The notes beneath the pieces were generated by a model, which was given only the letters and a program-made list of their open reading frames with translations, did not search any database and was not told where the DNA came from. Shown here piece after piece: positions 1-15,176 of a DNA stretch of 64,000 nucleotides. Numbering within the stretch: position 1 is the stretch's first letter; each line of letters opens with the position of its first letter. The DNA is from Ficedula albicollis (taxonomy: Eukaryota > Chordata > Aves > Passeriformes > Muscicapidae): the NCBI RefSeq assembly GCF_000247815.1, contig NC_021677.1, forward strand, positions 40,960,417 through 41,024,416, given 5' to 3'. The position numbers were made by a program, and so were the translations under genes.

Positions 1-3000
1 ATCTGAACAAATACTTGGGAAAAAATTTGAAGTTTTTCATTGCTATTTCGTATTTCATTTCAGTCTTTTCAGAAAAGAACTTTAAAAATAAGTTCATAGA
101 TTTTTTCCCTAAAATCATTCATTACCCATTCTGCTTCAACTGCTGTGGTTTGCTAGGTCTGTCTAGAGAACCCAATGTGTCTTCTTGCAGCCATTTGTGG
201 AGCTATTAAATGATTTTTAAACTCCTGTATTCCTACCATGGCTAGTTATGCCTAGATAAATTAGGAAGTATCGAAGGGGGGAATTAAGAGAGGAATTCAG
301 AAAGATGTGAATGGGAAGGGCAGTGCAGTTTTCTGAGCAGAGCTGTGTTGGGTGGCAAAGGAACAAACTCTGGTGGCAGCTGAAAGCTGCTTAGCCAGCA
401 GTCAGTCAGTCTGTCTGTGTAGGTATACTAAAGGGTGAAAGTGGCAGTGAAGTGTGTGAGTAGCCTGGAAGTATGTTGGCTGTAGTAAATGTGTCTGCAT
501 TGCTTTTGCTTCTGGGTTCTACCATGATACTTTCCAACAGAAGAGGTTGGAATTGCATAGTAGGAAAAATATGGTGCTAATTTGCTTTGCAACAAGCAAA
601 CAAAAGACACCTCAGCTCCTAGCAGGCACTGCTGATTTCTGACTCTGCTGTATTTTGCACTCAAATATGCAGTGTTTGCATAGGCTTTGTTTCAGTAGTG
701 AAATATAGAAACATGTGTTGGGTTATATCTTTGTCATCTTCTGTCATCATGAAAAAGATCCATGTAGAAAGGAATTCACGAGTCAGTGAGAAGTTTAGAG
801 CTGGAGTTCTATCTGACAATGAGTTTCCTTCTTGAGCCTGTGTCCATTTAGTTCTAGACATCTGCTCTCTACTGTGATTTTTTTTGTGTCCATGTCTTTT
901 AAATAATGTCTTTGGAGAGATAAAATCTGAATCCGAAGCTTGCTTAGTACGAAAATTTGGATTTAGTTGAGAACAGTTTTTAAGGCAATCCGTTTCTTCA
1001 GAACTGAATTTATGGCACATAGCAGTTTCTAAGATGAGACCATTATTTTAAGCACACGTGAAACAGTGATGTTTTGGAAGGTTCAGATGTAGCTGCAAAG
1101 CCCAATGTATCATAACTAAAGCATGCAGTTACTGCTTATGCTTTTTTTTTTTTTTTCTTCACATGGACACATTCTACTCTTCTGTCAGTCATTAAAGAAT
1201 CATTCTGACTATTTTTTGATCCAGCTTGTATTTTAAAGCCAGTCTTTCAAGAAGGACCCAGGGGTTTAGTACAAAGACAGGGCTGCCATGACTAACAAGT
1301 AGTAGGGCTTGGGCTTATTGTTGAGGGCCCTGGAACCAGGATATCTGACTTTGAACTTCTAGACATGGATGTGGATTTGAGGCAGGGACATTGAATAAAT
1401 ACAAGTGCAGGAATTGCAGAGTAGGCTGGCAGTTTGGAAAGTGATTTGCAGAATAGGTACTGTTGAAGCTACCTGAGAGTGCTGCATGATTTTAGATTTG
1501 GGCAGACAAGAATTTGGCCTGAACCAGAAGAAGGAAGGCAATGGCAGATGAGACAGAGAAATATGTGGGAGAGGATTTAGTAAACACCTGTAGAGAGCTG
1601 GGAAGTCAAAGACTATTGGTATGAGATGAAAGGGGAAAAGGCTTGAAATGGGAGTGTTTGGGGGTTATGAAACTCAAGGGTTTTGGTGGTTTTAGGACAG
1701 GAGAATTAAGGGATTGAAAACTGAGAGGACAGTAGAGAAAGAGCTTGTATCAGGGTCATTTAATTAAACTACTTTCTTAAACAATTCTAGACAGGAAACT
1801 CTGAATTGTTATTTTCCCCCCTTTCACTTCTCTGTTTAAACCACTTGAAATATGATAGTATTTTTTGAAAAGCATTCTAAAATAAATTGGCTTGAAGATT
1901 AGAACATTACTTACATAATAATAAAAATAGTACAATTGTTTAAAGCCATTCCAGAAACTTGGAGTTAGTCTACCTTGTTGGAAAGTACCTGGCTGCTATG
2001 AAAAGGACTTGATATATGGATTTAATTATGTTTCATGATAAGATTAGGACCATTGATTTGGAAGGGGTATATGAAAGAGTGACTTTTGAAAATACTGGCA
2101 TTACTGTGGACTGTATTTTTGTGGGGGTTTTTGGTTTGTGGGGTTTCTTTTTCCCCCCAAGGGCAAGAACTTTTATGTCAGAGTTGAATGTCTTTGTGCA
2201 TTGGCTCCCTGTGTTGTGCCAAGCTGTGTCTTGAAGGCTGGGGTGCTCTGAATACATATCTCCTTCCAAAGGAGCTGGGAAGCTTATTTTTCATTCCCAT
2301 TTTTGTGAGAATTGCTTCTGGTATCCATACAGTGGTGTGGGTCTCTGGGGTTCCCAGGAATGTAGCCTCAGCAGCTGTGCTTGAAATGGTGTTGTCATTC
2401 TGGTTGGGAGTCCACCTCTGTCCCTCTCCAATCCCTGCCATTCTTCACTGTTTTCTACCCATGCCCAAAGCACCTGTTTCATGTTTCCTCTTTTACACTC
2501 TTGTTTTCTAGCCTCTGTATTAAATTAGTTTATTATTGAGTTATTTTTTAATCATATAATTTTATTGGTATTACTGATACTACTTTATTATTTACTACTA
2601 AAATACTAATAACCAATGGGAAAAATTTAAGTATCTGATGATCTTTGAAAAAAGTGTTTAAGATCTCTTCTCTTAAGAAAACAAGTTTTTTGTGTTTACA
2701 TCAGCTCTTGGTCTTGTCAGTCCTCTCCATTCAGTTCTGAAACATCAGATAGAAACTTCACACTGATAATTATAGAATATACAGTTCTTAGTATATGAGC
2801 AATGGAGATGTAGGAGGGTAAAGCTTTACTGATGTGCAGTTTTGTTCTGTTCTACTCAGTTTTCAGTCCTCGCAAACTGTCAGACAAAGTGTGTGGGAAC
2901 ATTTTGCCTTTCATTAAGTTGTGTTTTTCTACTATTTCTATTTTTCTTCTAATAATAGAGCTCATTTGAGATTATGACAACAGTGGGAATACAGGGATAG

Positions 3001-4793
3001 CCCTGTCCATACTATACATTTCAGACACTGCCTGATTTTTGCAATATGTGCAATCTAACGACAGTACTCCACAGCGTCCAAAAATAGAAAGGTGTGCCTC
3101 ATGGGGTAGTTAACAAGTGTCTGGGAGCAAGCATCAGAGATCTTTATGGTTAATGTGCCTTTTGAGGCTCCAGCATTAACCTGGTAAGGCAGTGTCTGAG
3201 TAGGTTAACAGGGAGGTATCTGATCTCAAATGGCCATAGGAAAATGAATAATCTATTATGTCCTATCTATTAGAGTTCTTTGAACTGAGAAAAATAGCCC
3301 TCAGTGTAACTTATTCATATTCAAACTTCCAAAAAAATTTTTGACAAGCTTTCAACAAGTGCTGTTAGGATGGACAGGTGTGTGTAGGATGATAAAGTTT
3401 TATAACAGGTCAAATAAAGACAAAAAGTGAACAAAAAAATAATACTTAGTTAGTGTGCCATATAGAAAGTGGATAACTGAAGTTTTGTAATACAGAATGT
3501 ACACGATCCAATGTAAAATTAAAGGTTTGAAAGGAGGACATTCATAAGGACATAATTAAGGCATTTTATTACTTAAAGAATGATTATAAAAGCAAGTTGT
3601 TGCCAAGTAAATTATTTTTACAAAGTGATGATGTCTTTGTCAATGTGTGTAGTGTAGTTGTTAATGGTGCATGTTAACAATACAATTTTTCAGCTTCCCA
3701 AAATTTTCTTGTTCAGTTTGCCCATTGCCTTGCATGAGCCTGAGATGGCAACAGTACCCTTGGGGAAACAAGGAAGGTATGTTGATGGTGAGTTGAGGAC
3801 TGAGGCCTGAGGATACAGTTCAGCAAGCCCATTTCATTGTAGAGGAACTAAATTGCCTTTCTTGCCTTGATTTGTGATGTAGAGATCTTACTGACTGCTT
3901 GGTGACTTCTGGACAGCTGAACTAAGAGGGGTTTTTTATCTGTGCCTACTGTAAGCCATTGGCCTTTCCTGATGGACAGATGGATTCAGACTTACCCAGT
4001 CTACTTTTCCTTCTGTACCAGACTTTAATCCTAAAGTCTTTATTTCATGTGTGTTTAGCATACAACATTTCCATGTGTTTGCATTGCAAGACTTTCTGCA
4101 GGGAGGATATGAAATACACAATATGTGTGTATATCCAGAGACAGGTGGCTGGATCCTGGATGCATATGAGTGTTTTTCTCTGTGAATAACATGATACTTC
4201 TTTCTGAAGCATGCTGGAAGGTAAAAATTATTCTGCAATCCAATTCTGGTCTGTGTGAGGTCCCTATCACTGCCTGGTGGGGGGGGGCTGCAGTTGATAT
4301 CTAGCAGGCTGTAGTAGTTATTAATTGTAGGGAGCTGAAGAATGTGTTGAATTGGCCAGCTTGACCAAGAAGAGGAGGAAGAGAAGGAGGGGAAACGTGG
4401 TGGGAGCTCTGACTCTCTGTATGTGTGGGAGAGTGAGAGATTTCAGGTCCCAGCTATCATCAGGAATAGCTCCAATTCTTGCAGCCGGGGAGTTTAATTG
4501 CAGGGATAACATCAGACCACCCAGGCAAGGGCTATACAGAGCTGCCTCCTTCTGTGCTATGCAGCCAGTCAGTGCCCAAGATCCAGCACCAGGATTCCTG
4601 CAAACATACTGACAGATCTAGTGGAGGATGAGGCACTTGTCTTATTCTACATTTTTCATTTAGACAGAAAGTGGAAATAAGCAAGAAGCACATGAGTTTA
4701 CTAAACCTTAGACCCAGGGAGAGGGAGTGAGAAAGAATCAAATGGAGCATTTTACAGTGTCACAGAGAGAACCTGTACATGCTATGGGAATCT

Positions 4794-4907
4794 CAAAATA
4801 GAGGGCTTCATCTTAAGATCAGCTTGGAAGCCACACCACTCCTCATTTACCAAAATAGAGGACTTAATCTTAACATCAGCTTGGAAGCCACACCACTCCT
4901 CATTTAG
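4794..4907. repeat. 57-bp tandem duplication, 2 copies
   Basis: Copy 1 is 4794-4850 and copy 2 is 4851-4907, directly abutting. Both begin CAAAATAGAG and share AGCTTGGAAGCCACACCACT. I count about four substitutions between them. It lies inside a TTLL5 intron and has no coding content. Confidence 0.9.
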
Positions 4908-5334
4908 CTGTCTTAGTTACACAGTGTGGTACCCTCACCTGCCTTGTCCTGTGTAGAGCCAGTCTGCCAAACGCAGGTCCCAGTGGGCACCAGCTCTTTC
5001 CTGTCTAGACCTGAAAAGCACAACAATTACATTAAATTTAGGGTGCAGCAAATACTTACTGAAATTTGGTGGGGCTGTTTTCCCCATTGAGGAGTTTTGG
5101 AGTTTTTTTTGGTGATGATCCCTTGGTTTGACTCAACTCTCTTTATATCCAAGTCTTAGTTGTAGTTTCTTTATGTGACCATTTCTTTGGTTTTTACTCT
5201 TCCACTAATGGAGAGAAAGAGAAGTATAAAGAAAAAAGGCATCTTACTGTAGCTAGTAAGAGGAGCAAGAAGCAGGTGATCACCTCTGGAGGACATTTTT
5301 CTTTCCTCTTTCACACACCTCTGCACTGCTGCAG

Positions 5335-5521
5335 GGCCCCATCTTCTCCTCACTGAAGCTGTTCACACAGAAGGCCCCATCTTCTCCTCACTCAAGCTGT
5401 TCACACAGAAGCTGGAATTACTTTCATTGCTACTGATTTGTAGCAGCACCCCATCTTCTCCTCACTGAAGCTGTTCACACAGAAGCTGGATTACTTTCAT
5501 TGCTACTGATTTGTAGCAGCA
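5335..5521. repeat. Compound tandem duplication, 38-bp and 74-bp units
   Basis: The block beginning CCCCATCTTCTCCTCACT occurs three times (5337, 5375, 5449). The first repeat is a 38-bp unit (5335-5372). The second and third are a longer 74/73-bp unit that also carries CTTTCATTGCTACTGATTTG. The third copy has lost one base (GGAATTAC to GGATTAC). The nesting suggests two successive duplication events, a short one and a longer one. Confidence 0.9.
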
Positions 5522-6691
5522 GCAGTAATGTAACCAGTTGGTCTCAGCTGAGGTTGTAAGAAGTGAAAATATCACTGCAGTTTCTGCTCATGTTGAACTC
5601 CTGCTCTGAGGCTCTGCAGGGAATAGAAGCAGAGGGTTTTGTTATGATGCAGCAACATCTGCAGATAGTCACTAAACAGGCCAGGCTGAGTGGCTAGGCC
5701 TCATGTTATGGGAAAGATTACACCCTGATCATCAAACTTTTGGCAGGATTGTGCCTTGTAAAAATCACTCCCACTGGAAGTTTTGAGGCAGATTGTGTCT
5801 AATTGAAAGCCTGACTTTTTTCAGGAGAAGGAAGAGGGGGAGTTCAACCATCCACAGCAGCAGCACTTGGGTTTTCTTTTTTCATTGTTAAATGGATGCA
5901 TATGCTGGAGATACTACAAAGGAATTTTCAAGTTTGTCAGGTTTCCCAGGAATGTCTTTGGCAGGTCTTTGTCTGGAACGTCTTCTGGAGACTGGAACAC
6001 TTATGCTCTGTATGCATATGTATATCCTGTAAGCTGGTAAGCTCAGAGAGCAAAGAAGGAATGTCACAGGCCTTTGGCCAGATCAGCCTTGGTACACACA
6101 CAGATTTCACACTTCCCTGCCTGTTAGCCCTGGTTCTTCCCTCTTGACTAGTTGTTACTGCAAATTCAAATCAGTACATAAAATGAAGGTGCTTAAGTAT
6201 GGGGTGAGGTCAGCAAGATGGCCTGGGTAACAGAAAGGTGGTTCTATCTGTTTGTATTACATGATTTGCTCATGGAATTTGTAGTGGTACATTTTGTTAC
6301 TCTGTTCAGACAGTGGTTTTGTATGTGTGTATATTATTTGTGATTTGGGGTTTCCTTTCCTTCTTAAGAGGCAGGTTAAGATCTTTTTTTTAAAGATTTT
6401 TTTTTCCCCCCATACTGGGATAGTATCTCAGTGCATTAAGGAAGGAAGACAGCTGGATTATTTCCAGTAGTACTGACAGACCTATCAGACAGGAAGCTGT
6501 GTTAGACCAAGTCATGGTAGCCTGTGCTGGATCCCAGATGGACCTGGGAGCTCTGTGGTAAAGCCAGGAAAATGCAACACATGCTAGGGAGAGGACAGGT
6601 TAACAGTGAGTATTTATGTTATAGCATCTAGTCAGTCGTTGCTGAAGAAGGAAAAATAATTGAAAGAATACAGCAAAATTTCTTTCTTTTT

Positions 6692-7013
<322 letters not shown>

Positions 7014-10000
7014 CTTTCTTTTTTTTTTTTTTCCCCTCCCCATGGCAAATTCTTAGCTCTTCCCTTCTGTTAAAGATTTCACAGATCTTGAAAGCCTTAG
7101 GGATATATGTGTTTGAGGAAGGCTTGACAAGTGAAAATACTTTACTATGAAAGCCAGATAATGAAAGAAAAAGCACATTTCATTTGTAAGCTATTGGATA
7201 ATGTTGCATTGCTGGATGAACACTAAGTAATAAAATGGAGTATTAGGGATTGATTGAAGGGTGTTGAAGGAGTCAAACTGGATAAACTTACAGATACATA
7301 TGCTTACAGAGCTTATGGGTAAAAATAGATTGAAAGGCAAAGGAGAACACACTACAAATGGTTAAACATTTTGCACGTTTTCAGTTTTTGTCTGGAATGG
7401 TTCCCTCTTTGAGCTGGTGATACAGTATCATCTTGTCCTGTCTGACTCATCAAAATTTAATGATTCTGGTCTGATCCTAAGGCAGAGGAGTAGTGATCTT
7501 ACGTGTATTTTATCATGATCCTTGTCCAATCCTTTAAACAAAAAGGTTTCTCAGTAAACAGCTTATTCATATATGTCTTTGTAACCTTTGATAGGGTGCA
7601 TTGTGCTGAAAACCTTGTCTCCTCCTGTTTCTGACTGTGAAAATTTTATCATTTGGAAGGTTTTTTTGGAAGAGACAAGTAGGCCTATGGTTACTGCATT
7701 CTTTTGGCATATCTTTTAGGCTTGACTTGTGAAATATAGCTTGAACTCTGGACCCCTTTTCCTCCTCAGCAGTCAGAAAGATCCAAATGGAAATGTGAGA
7801 TGTGTGAACTGCGGAGGATGTAGTGTGGCTCCAAGAGAAATGATCTTTAGACTTTGTAGCTCTCCAATCTCCACCACTTTTTGGGCGACAAGATGTGACT
7901 GGCTTCTGCCGTATAAGTGCTAAAACTGCCACCTGGAGTGGGTCAAGTAGACAATTTGTAGTGTGTTGCTTGTTGTAACATGTTGACCATTGAAATTTTG
8001 GATCTGCTGTTCAGGATGTTGGTAATGAAAGTTTCAGTCACTTTTTCACTGCCTGCCAAGAGGGGCAGAGTAACAATTTCTAGTGGTGATGTGTCCCTGT
8101 TCACCCTGGTTGACTCCTGCAAGCTAGCAAGAGAAGCCTTCAGGCTTTCATGAGGCTCTTTCTGAATCCATGGAGGCTGATCTGCAACACTCATTGTTAT
8201 TATGTTCTTTTTCTGATTGTTATAATTGATGGCTCTAGCTTATGCCAACCATTAGAGAAGATAAAAAAGAAAATGCTAACTTTATTACAGAAAAAAGATT
8301 ATTGAATATGATAGTGGGAAACTCTTGAAGGACTAGTATAATGTAGATCAGAAAAGTGAAAGATGTTAAGCTCTTTTTCTGACTTTTGCTTGTAATTTCT
8401 TTGAAGTACTATACAATGGATCTTTGTCTGTAGGCTGCTATTAATTGGAAGCAAATTCTATCCTGAAGTTCATTCCTATCTGTACTTGGAGAATTCATAT
8501 TTCATGTTGAATTTTTAAAGCAGATTAACAAAAACAAACCCCTCAACTCCTATATTCAGACTTTGGGTATCATTCTGTGTTGTGCCCTTGCTTTCAGTCT
8601 TAAAGTTTCTTCAAAAATAAATTTGTCTGACTGGCATGACCACAGAAATCAGTTCTTTTAAGCTTATGTGTCTCTGCTGGCAAGGCAAGTGTATTGCAGT
8701 CATAAACTTACCTTGTGACATTTATTTTTATTTTAAAGTATAGAAAAGTATTTCAGCATCGTGCAATAATTTTTCTTTTGGCTTATTAGCATTATATTGA
8801 ACTAAATAAAACAGTACATATATGTACTGTTTCTAACACAGGTCTCTATTGATATGGCTGTGACAACCCACTGTTGTTCTCCCCTCCCCCCATTTTTTCA
8901 TGTTATATCATAAATAGGAGTACATCAAGTGGGTTCTTTTCCTTCTCTGAGAGTTTTTGGGGACTTACTGTATCGTCTTCAGTCAGCATGTTGCTTTCAG
9001 CTTCTGACATCTTTACTGTCACAGTCAGTTTAAAAATTGTAGAAAACTTCATAAATCTTTCTATCATGAGATATATTAGCTGTGTATTGTCTTGCCTTTT
9101 ACAAGGTCCGCAAAGACTGTGTAGATGTGACAGGAGATGTTTGAAAATCAGGATGTTTGAAGTGTGCAGTGAAGCCCACACAGATCTCCTGTCATACTGT
9201 CAGTGTCAGGAAAAATACTCCATCACTGCTAATGAAAATAGGAATTGTACCAAGCAGGAGAGTTTGAACCCATCTTGTTGCAATTCAGTTTGAAAACTAG
9301 TTTAATTCTTACAGATCCACACCAATAACCAACTTCTCTGTTGAGCCCCACTAGCCTTTCTTGGTTTTGGATTGATTTTTTTATTTGTTTGGTTTTGCTC
9401 CATTAGTACTATTTCTGAAACTGCAAGCTCTTCTATATGGATATTTTGGTTCAGGTGCTTTACCTTTTACACCAAAATACCAACTGATTTGCTGCTGATT
9501 TGCCTCTGTAAAGGGAAGAATGCAGTTCCATCAGGTACACAGGAAGACTAGAAAATGAAGCCACTGCTGAGCCCAGATGTGTTGGGGGTGCCTCAGTAAT
9601 CCTCCCAAACAACATCCTGGCCAGCTAATTACAGCTGCTGAAATGTCTCAAAACATGGCACAGTAACAAGCAGTAACACCTGTCTGGGTGGGCTGGGTGC
9701 AGCCAAACCTTGTATTCCTGGTGGTGTTCTCTCTCTCTTTCTGAATCCTTTGCCTGTTTTTAATCCTGCTGTAGTTTAAACACCTGTCTATCTGGAATGT
9801 GTGAAATGTTAAGCTATTTTCTCACCTGCTTAAAAAGACAGCTTTCAAGTAAGCAATGATACATTGATACAATGATAATTAAAGAGGAAAGCATGTCAGT
9901 AACAGAGTAGGATTGAGTTGGTAATTCATCAGACTAAATGGTTCTTGGCATTAAGATGATGAGGAGAGAAAATTGGATGAAGTCATCTTAATTTCACACA

Positions 10001-11799
10001 TTGGATGTGTTAGCAAAGTTGTGATCACTGTTGCTGACAAGCTAAGAATTGTATATTACCTATTTTATTTACCATGTTGCCTTCTGTGTTTGCAGAATTT
10101 ACCATTCTTCCTTCTTTTCAGACAATAAATTCTTTGTGACCAGCAACTGTCATTGTTAGGTATTTGTATAGTGCCTGGCACAATCAGAACTAAATCTGAT
10201 TTGAAGCTTTCTGTTACTGCAATGAAGATGCTTCAAATTTTAATTAAATTCTACAGAACACAGCGACATTAAGGGTGAGGTAGAGACACCAAAATGACAC
10301 TGTTTTCCATTTAAGGTGCATAACACTACCTATTACTAAGCTTGCCTGATAATGTCTCACTGTAAGATCTTAAATTGCTTATAGGGTTCTGGAACTTTAT
10401 TCATTTGGATTAATATTTTCTGTCCTTATTGTTCAGTTTTCGTAACCCTTCAGGCAAGGTAAAGTATGCCAGCCAAAACCAAGGCTGCATTAAAAAAATA
10501 TTTTGTGCATGTTAATACTTACTGAACTTTTCTTTTAAATCTCTTAAACTCCCATGCTTTGAAATAGCAATTTGGAATTCAGAATTTTGTTGAAGCTTGA
10601 TTGCAGAGTAACTGTTTAAAAAGCTTCTGGTGTAATATAGATCTGCTAGACCATCTCAGCTTCCTGAAAGTTCCCTCCACTCTGAGGATATTAAACCAAA
10701 TTTCTCTGTATTTGCACCTCTGATGTACTTGGGTTAGAGCTTCTGTTCTCTTGTGTTTTCAGCAATCTGGTCCATGTTGGGTTGGGGATCTGTCTGACTT
10801 GACTGCAGAATTAGTAGGAGTTCTGCCAGGGTGTGGAGAACAGCTGAGATAGGGAGGCTGTGAAATTTGTATCTGGACATAATTTAGGAGAGAACACTGA
10901 GAACCATTCAGATGGAAGAACAGAAATTGATGGAGTGGTAGTGTGGTGAATGTGGTCCAGTGAGCAGCCCACATTCAAGAACTGGATGAACAAATGGTGG
11001 CAAAAGGAGTGGACTGTGGAGGGGAGTAAAACCAGAACTACTAGGATAGAGGATATGTGAGAAACCAAAAACAGAAGTGTGGAAAGGCAGATCAAGTTAA
11101 CGACTCCTATGGAAAGCTCCAGACCTGAAATAGTGTGGGTCAGGGTCCAGGAGCAGTGGGGAAGCTAGTGCTGGAAGGCTGTAAGAATGAAACTGTACTG
11201 AGGAAAACAAGGAGGATGACACCTGTAATGCAGAATCTGAGACTGTGTGAGAATAATGACACACAGATGAGAAGCAAGAATGGGAAATGATATAGAGCTG
11301 AGAAGGGATGAGATAAAAGTGGCTGCTTTTGGAGAAGTGGGCAGAAACCTAGGGGTAGAGACAGGAGAGGTGTAGATGATTGTGTATATGATGACACAGC
11401 TCTTGATGACTGGAGAGATACTCTGGTCTCTGCTCCATGTAATACAAGCTTCTGGCTTTTGATCATTGCATGTGGAGTTTATTTTTCACATGGCAGGAAC
11501 TTTTTTACTTTGGGATTTTTGCCCCATCTTTTTCCTTTTCCTCCTCTGTTCTCTGAATGGAAGGGTTGTAATTTTCATGCTGGCCCCTTAATTCATTTAA
11601 GGCACAGTGGATGTTGGTGTCATCTCTCACTGCTTTATGCAGCTTGCACAGTGTTTTTGTGTTTGAATATTTCCATTTTCTAGCAGTTTTACTTCTCTTA
11701 GTACATAGTCTATCCCATTTACTTAGTGATACCTTTTTCTCTTTTCTTGGCTTTTAATTGTTTCTGATAGTTTGTTTGGGTTTGTTTTCGTTTTGTTTC

Positions 11800-12296
<497 letters not shown>

Positions 12297-12304
12297 CTCT
12301 TTAG

Positions 12305-12459
12305 TTAACAAGCCTGGACTTGGCAAGTGGAGCTATAAGCAAGGGGAATGCAGCTGCCCCACAGAGCCACTGGTCACCACTCATCAAAAGAGGGTCGCTG
12401 TTGCCTGTTCAGTCAGACATTCATAGAGATGACAAAAGACCTCTCTCTTCAGTGGTCAG
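12305..12459 (+). CDS. TTLL5: TTLL5 coding exon (C-terminal region), 155 bp
   Basis: This exon encodes part of the long non-catalytic C-terminal region of TTLL5, the glutamate ligase that polyglutamylates alpha-tubulin and, in photoreceptors, RPGR. It reads 51 codons beginning LTSLDLASGAISKGNAAAP and ends with two bases (AG) of a split Arg codon completed by the exon at 36706. The start resembles the mammalian stretch [20 protein letters not shown], and the residues SDIHRDD fall where mammals have SDPQ. The donor is CAG|GTAAGT, a perfect consensus. The acceptor is GCCTCTTTAG behind a 59-base T run. A different frame stays open through the G/T block but has no homology. Residues after the first ~20 are poorly conserved, so the identification rests on the opening block, the phase match and the downstream exons. 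Confidence 0.85.
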
Positions 12460-12547
12460 GTAAGTTAAAATAGCTGCTCTAGCTTTTTGAAGAAGAATGT
12501 AATGCACTCAGGAGCTCATTTGTAATTTGTGTTTGGCTTCTTGCTCA

Positions 12548-12975
12548 GATGCAGGAGCGAGAGAAGGGCAACAGAGCTGGTGAAGGGTCTGGAGCACAAG
12601 TTTTATGTGAAGCAGCTAAGGGAGCTGAGGTTGCTTATCCTGGAGAAAAGGAGACTTTGGGGGAGGGAGGTAGGTGGGGAGGGCACAATATTGCTCTTTA
12701 AAACTCCTTCCAAGGAGGTTGTAGCAAGGTGTGTGTTAAAGTTCTGTCAAAGGAAGTTTAGATATTAGGAAAAATTTATTCACCAAAAGGGTTGTCAGGT
12801 ATTGGAACAGGCCACCAGGGAGGTGGTGGAGTCACCTGAGGGTTTTTAAAACATGTAGATATGATTCTTAGGGACATGTTTTAACGGTGGACTTGGTAAT
12901 TTTAAGTTTAACAGCTGGATTTGAGGATCTTAAAAGGAGGATCTTTTCCAGCATAAACAATTCTATGATTCTAAG
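12548..12975 (+). mobile_element. CR1 LINE 3' fragment, sense, internally deleted
   Basis: The sequence follows the avian CR1 3' consensus in order. AGAAGGGCAACAGAGCTGGT is followed by GGTCTGGAGCACAAG, GGAGCTGAGGTTGCTTATCC, GGAGGTTGTAGCAAGGTG, GATATTAGGAAAAATTTATT, ATTGGAACAGGCCACC and GGACATGTTTTAACGGTGGA, ending in AACAATTCTATGATTCT. The stretch normally found between the GTGTGTGTTAAAG region and the GGAAGTTTAGATATTAGG region is shortened by roughly 100 bp. It is a dead 5'-truncated copy with no intact reverse transcriptase, starting ~90 bases after the TTLL5 exon donor. The 5' boundary is approximate. Confidence 0.92.
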
Positions 12976-15176
12976 GGCTTAGTAATGGTTCCTCTCAGGC
13001 TTAGAAACTAGCCCTATGAAAATAGCTATGTTCCCAGAGCTGTCAGGTTTCTGGTGAAATAAGGGCACAGATGAACATGGTGGATGAGAGGGAAATGTCT
13101 GTTTTTCCTTTATCATTTCCCATCCCTGCAACTGTAAGTTTAGGTTTGCTGGCATTGAGACATATATGCAGAATGCAAGCTTAGACCTGATGCTGCAAAA
13201 ATTTCCACTAAGTCCTCATATCCATGCTTTTTTCTAGAATATCAAGCTTAGGTTGTTGAAAGATAGAACAGTATTTATCAGAGTTTCTTTTCCAGATATC
13301 TTCTTTATTATTCTATATTAATTTTGGGCATTGGAATTTATATTTGCAGCTTATACACTCTTGGGAATCAGGGCAGGGGACTGATTCTGCAGTAAAACCA
13401 TTCTTTCTGTGATTCAAAGAGCAGCAAGATTTACTTGCAAGAGTCTGAATCTTGAAAGCTAAGAACAAGGAAAACTTGCTGCAGTAAGCAGGCTGGAATA
13501 CAAGCCCAAGTCTGCTGGAGATTTGAGTTTCTTCCTTTGCCACTCCAGTAAAGAATATTGATTCCTTTGCCAAGGTGTTCATTTTTGTCTTTTAAAACAG
13601 AATAATAAAGTAGAGCTTCTCCAAGACATGAGTCTAGGTCTGGAAAGCACTGTGTATGTGAAAATACTGATTTTTATCAATGGTGCCTGAATGCTACTGG
13701 AAAATGGAGGGAAGTGAGAGAGGGAGAAACACAGTGTAGAAGGCATGTGATCTGAGTGGTGATCCTTTCCCAAATGGATCCTTCAATAGAAAGATTGTGG
13801 TGGCTTTTGGAAAGCTCAAGTAAAATTGCTCTTATTTCATCAGTTACTACTTTTCATCCTGCCTAAAGAAGAGGAATGTGAGAAATGAATTCCTGGCCTG
13901 TTTCTGTTCCAGCACAATGTTTGCCTCAGGGGTTTAAAGTTATTGAGAGAAGTGGTGGTGATTCTGCTCTTGGACCCCATCCAGGCAAGCTATTACCTAG
14001 TCCAAATAAAGAACCTATCCAACAGGTGTAAGCTGCCTTCCCCTCCTACATGGCTGGGAGAGCAGCAGTATGCAGGCTGTCCTAGAGCTTCCATTCCCTT
14101 TTCAGCTCTGTTTGCACCTTTGCATGGGCTCACAGATAGAGCTGTAAACCCCACCACTAATGCCCAGAACACTCTGAATGACTTCCAGGGCGGTGCCTCA
14201 TCTAGCATCGTGTGCATAGTTTAATGCCTTTAACTAAAGCTTCTGTTTTATTTTGTACAGCAATCTGAAAATACTTCAGACTTTTCCAGTAACAACTGAT
14301 AGAAAATGTCATCTTCAAACCTTTTATGAATCATTTTGTCTTTCATTACTTCAGTTGCTCTGTTTTTATCCTCAGAACAAGAGTCAGGAAGATGCCTGAA
14401 GACTCCCTATTGAATTATTTTACCTTCATGGCTGCTTTTATTGAATAGCCAAAATACTGGGAGTTAAGAGTTTTGTGTATATCTGGAAATGAAAAAAAAA
14501 TCTTGAGGCAGTGCTGGATTAGTTCGTCTGTGAACTTGCGTTTAATGAGAGAATTCCAAAAGGAATATCAAGGTCTTGATATATGGAGCTGGCTATCTTG
14601 TATTGTAAATGCCTTTTTTGCTACTTGATTTGTTACATTGGAGCAAGCAATTCATAGAGGGTCATCTGATGAGTGTCAGCCTGTGCTCAGTGCTGGATGA
14701 CTGAAGAAAAGCTTCCTTTTTTTGTTCCACTGAGATTCTCGTCTATCAGTTGCAGAATTCAGCAAAGATGGAAATATTCTGTGAATGGGTCTCTTATCTG
14801 GCTTGCACTTAGCTCCAGTTCAGATATCTGTCTCTGAAGTGCAATCCTCAGTTTTTGTATGGCTCTGTGGTAAATTTAAGCCATTTTAATGCTGCTGGAG
14901 TTCATTAGAAAATTTTGGTTTGATGCTTACAAAGCTGTAGGATTCAGGCTATTCTTTTAGACAAGTCACCTTGCCTCTTTAATTCTCACTCTCCCACTAC
15001 TGACTTATCTAAATGTATCTCAAAAGAAGTTATCATTTATTTTCTTGATTCCTTTTCTTTGCATGAGATAAGGTGCCAAATTAGTAGTCTGCTTGCCAAA
15101 AGGCAAAGGAGGTCTTGGGTTTGTAACACTGAGACAGAGGACTATTCTAGATCTGTTAAAATGTTGTTATATAAAT

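Noticed and set aside
12301..12426. Alternative reading VNKPGLGKWSYKQGECSC through the first TTLL5 exon
   Set aside because: It is out of phase with the other TTLL5 exons and has no resemblance to TTLL5; the frame LTSLDLASG fits both homology and splice phase.
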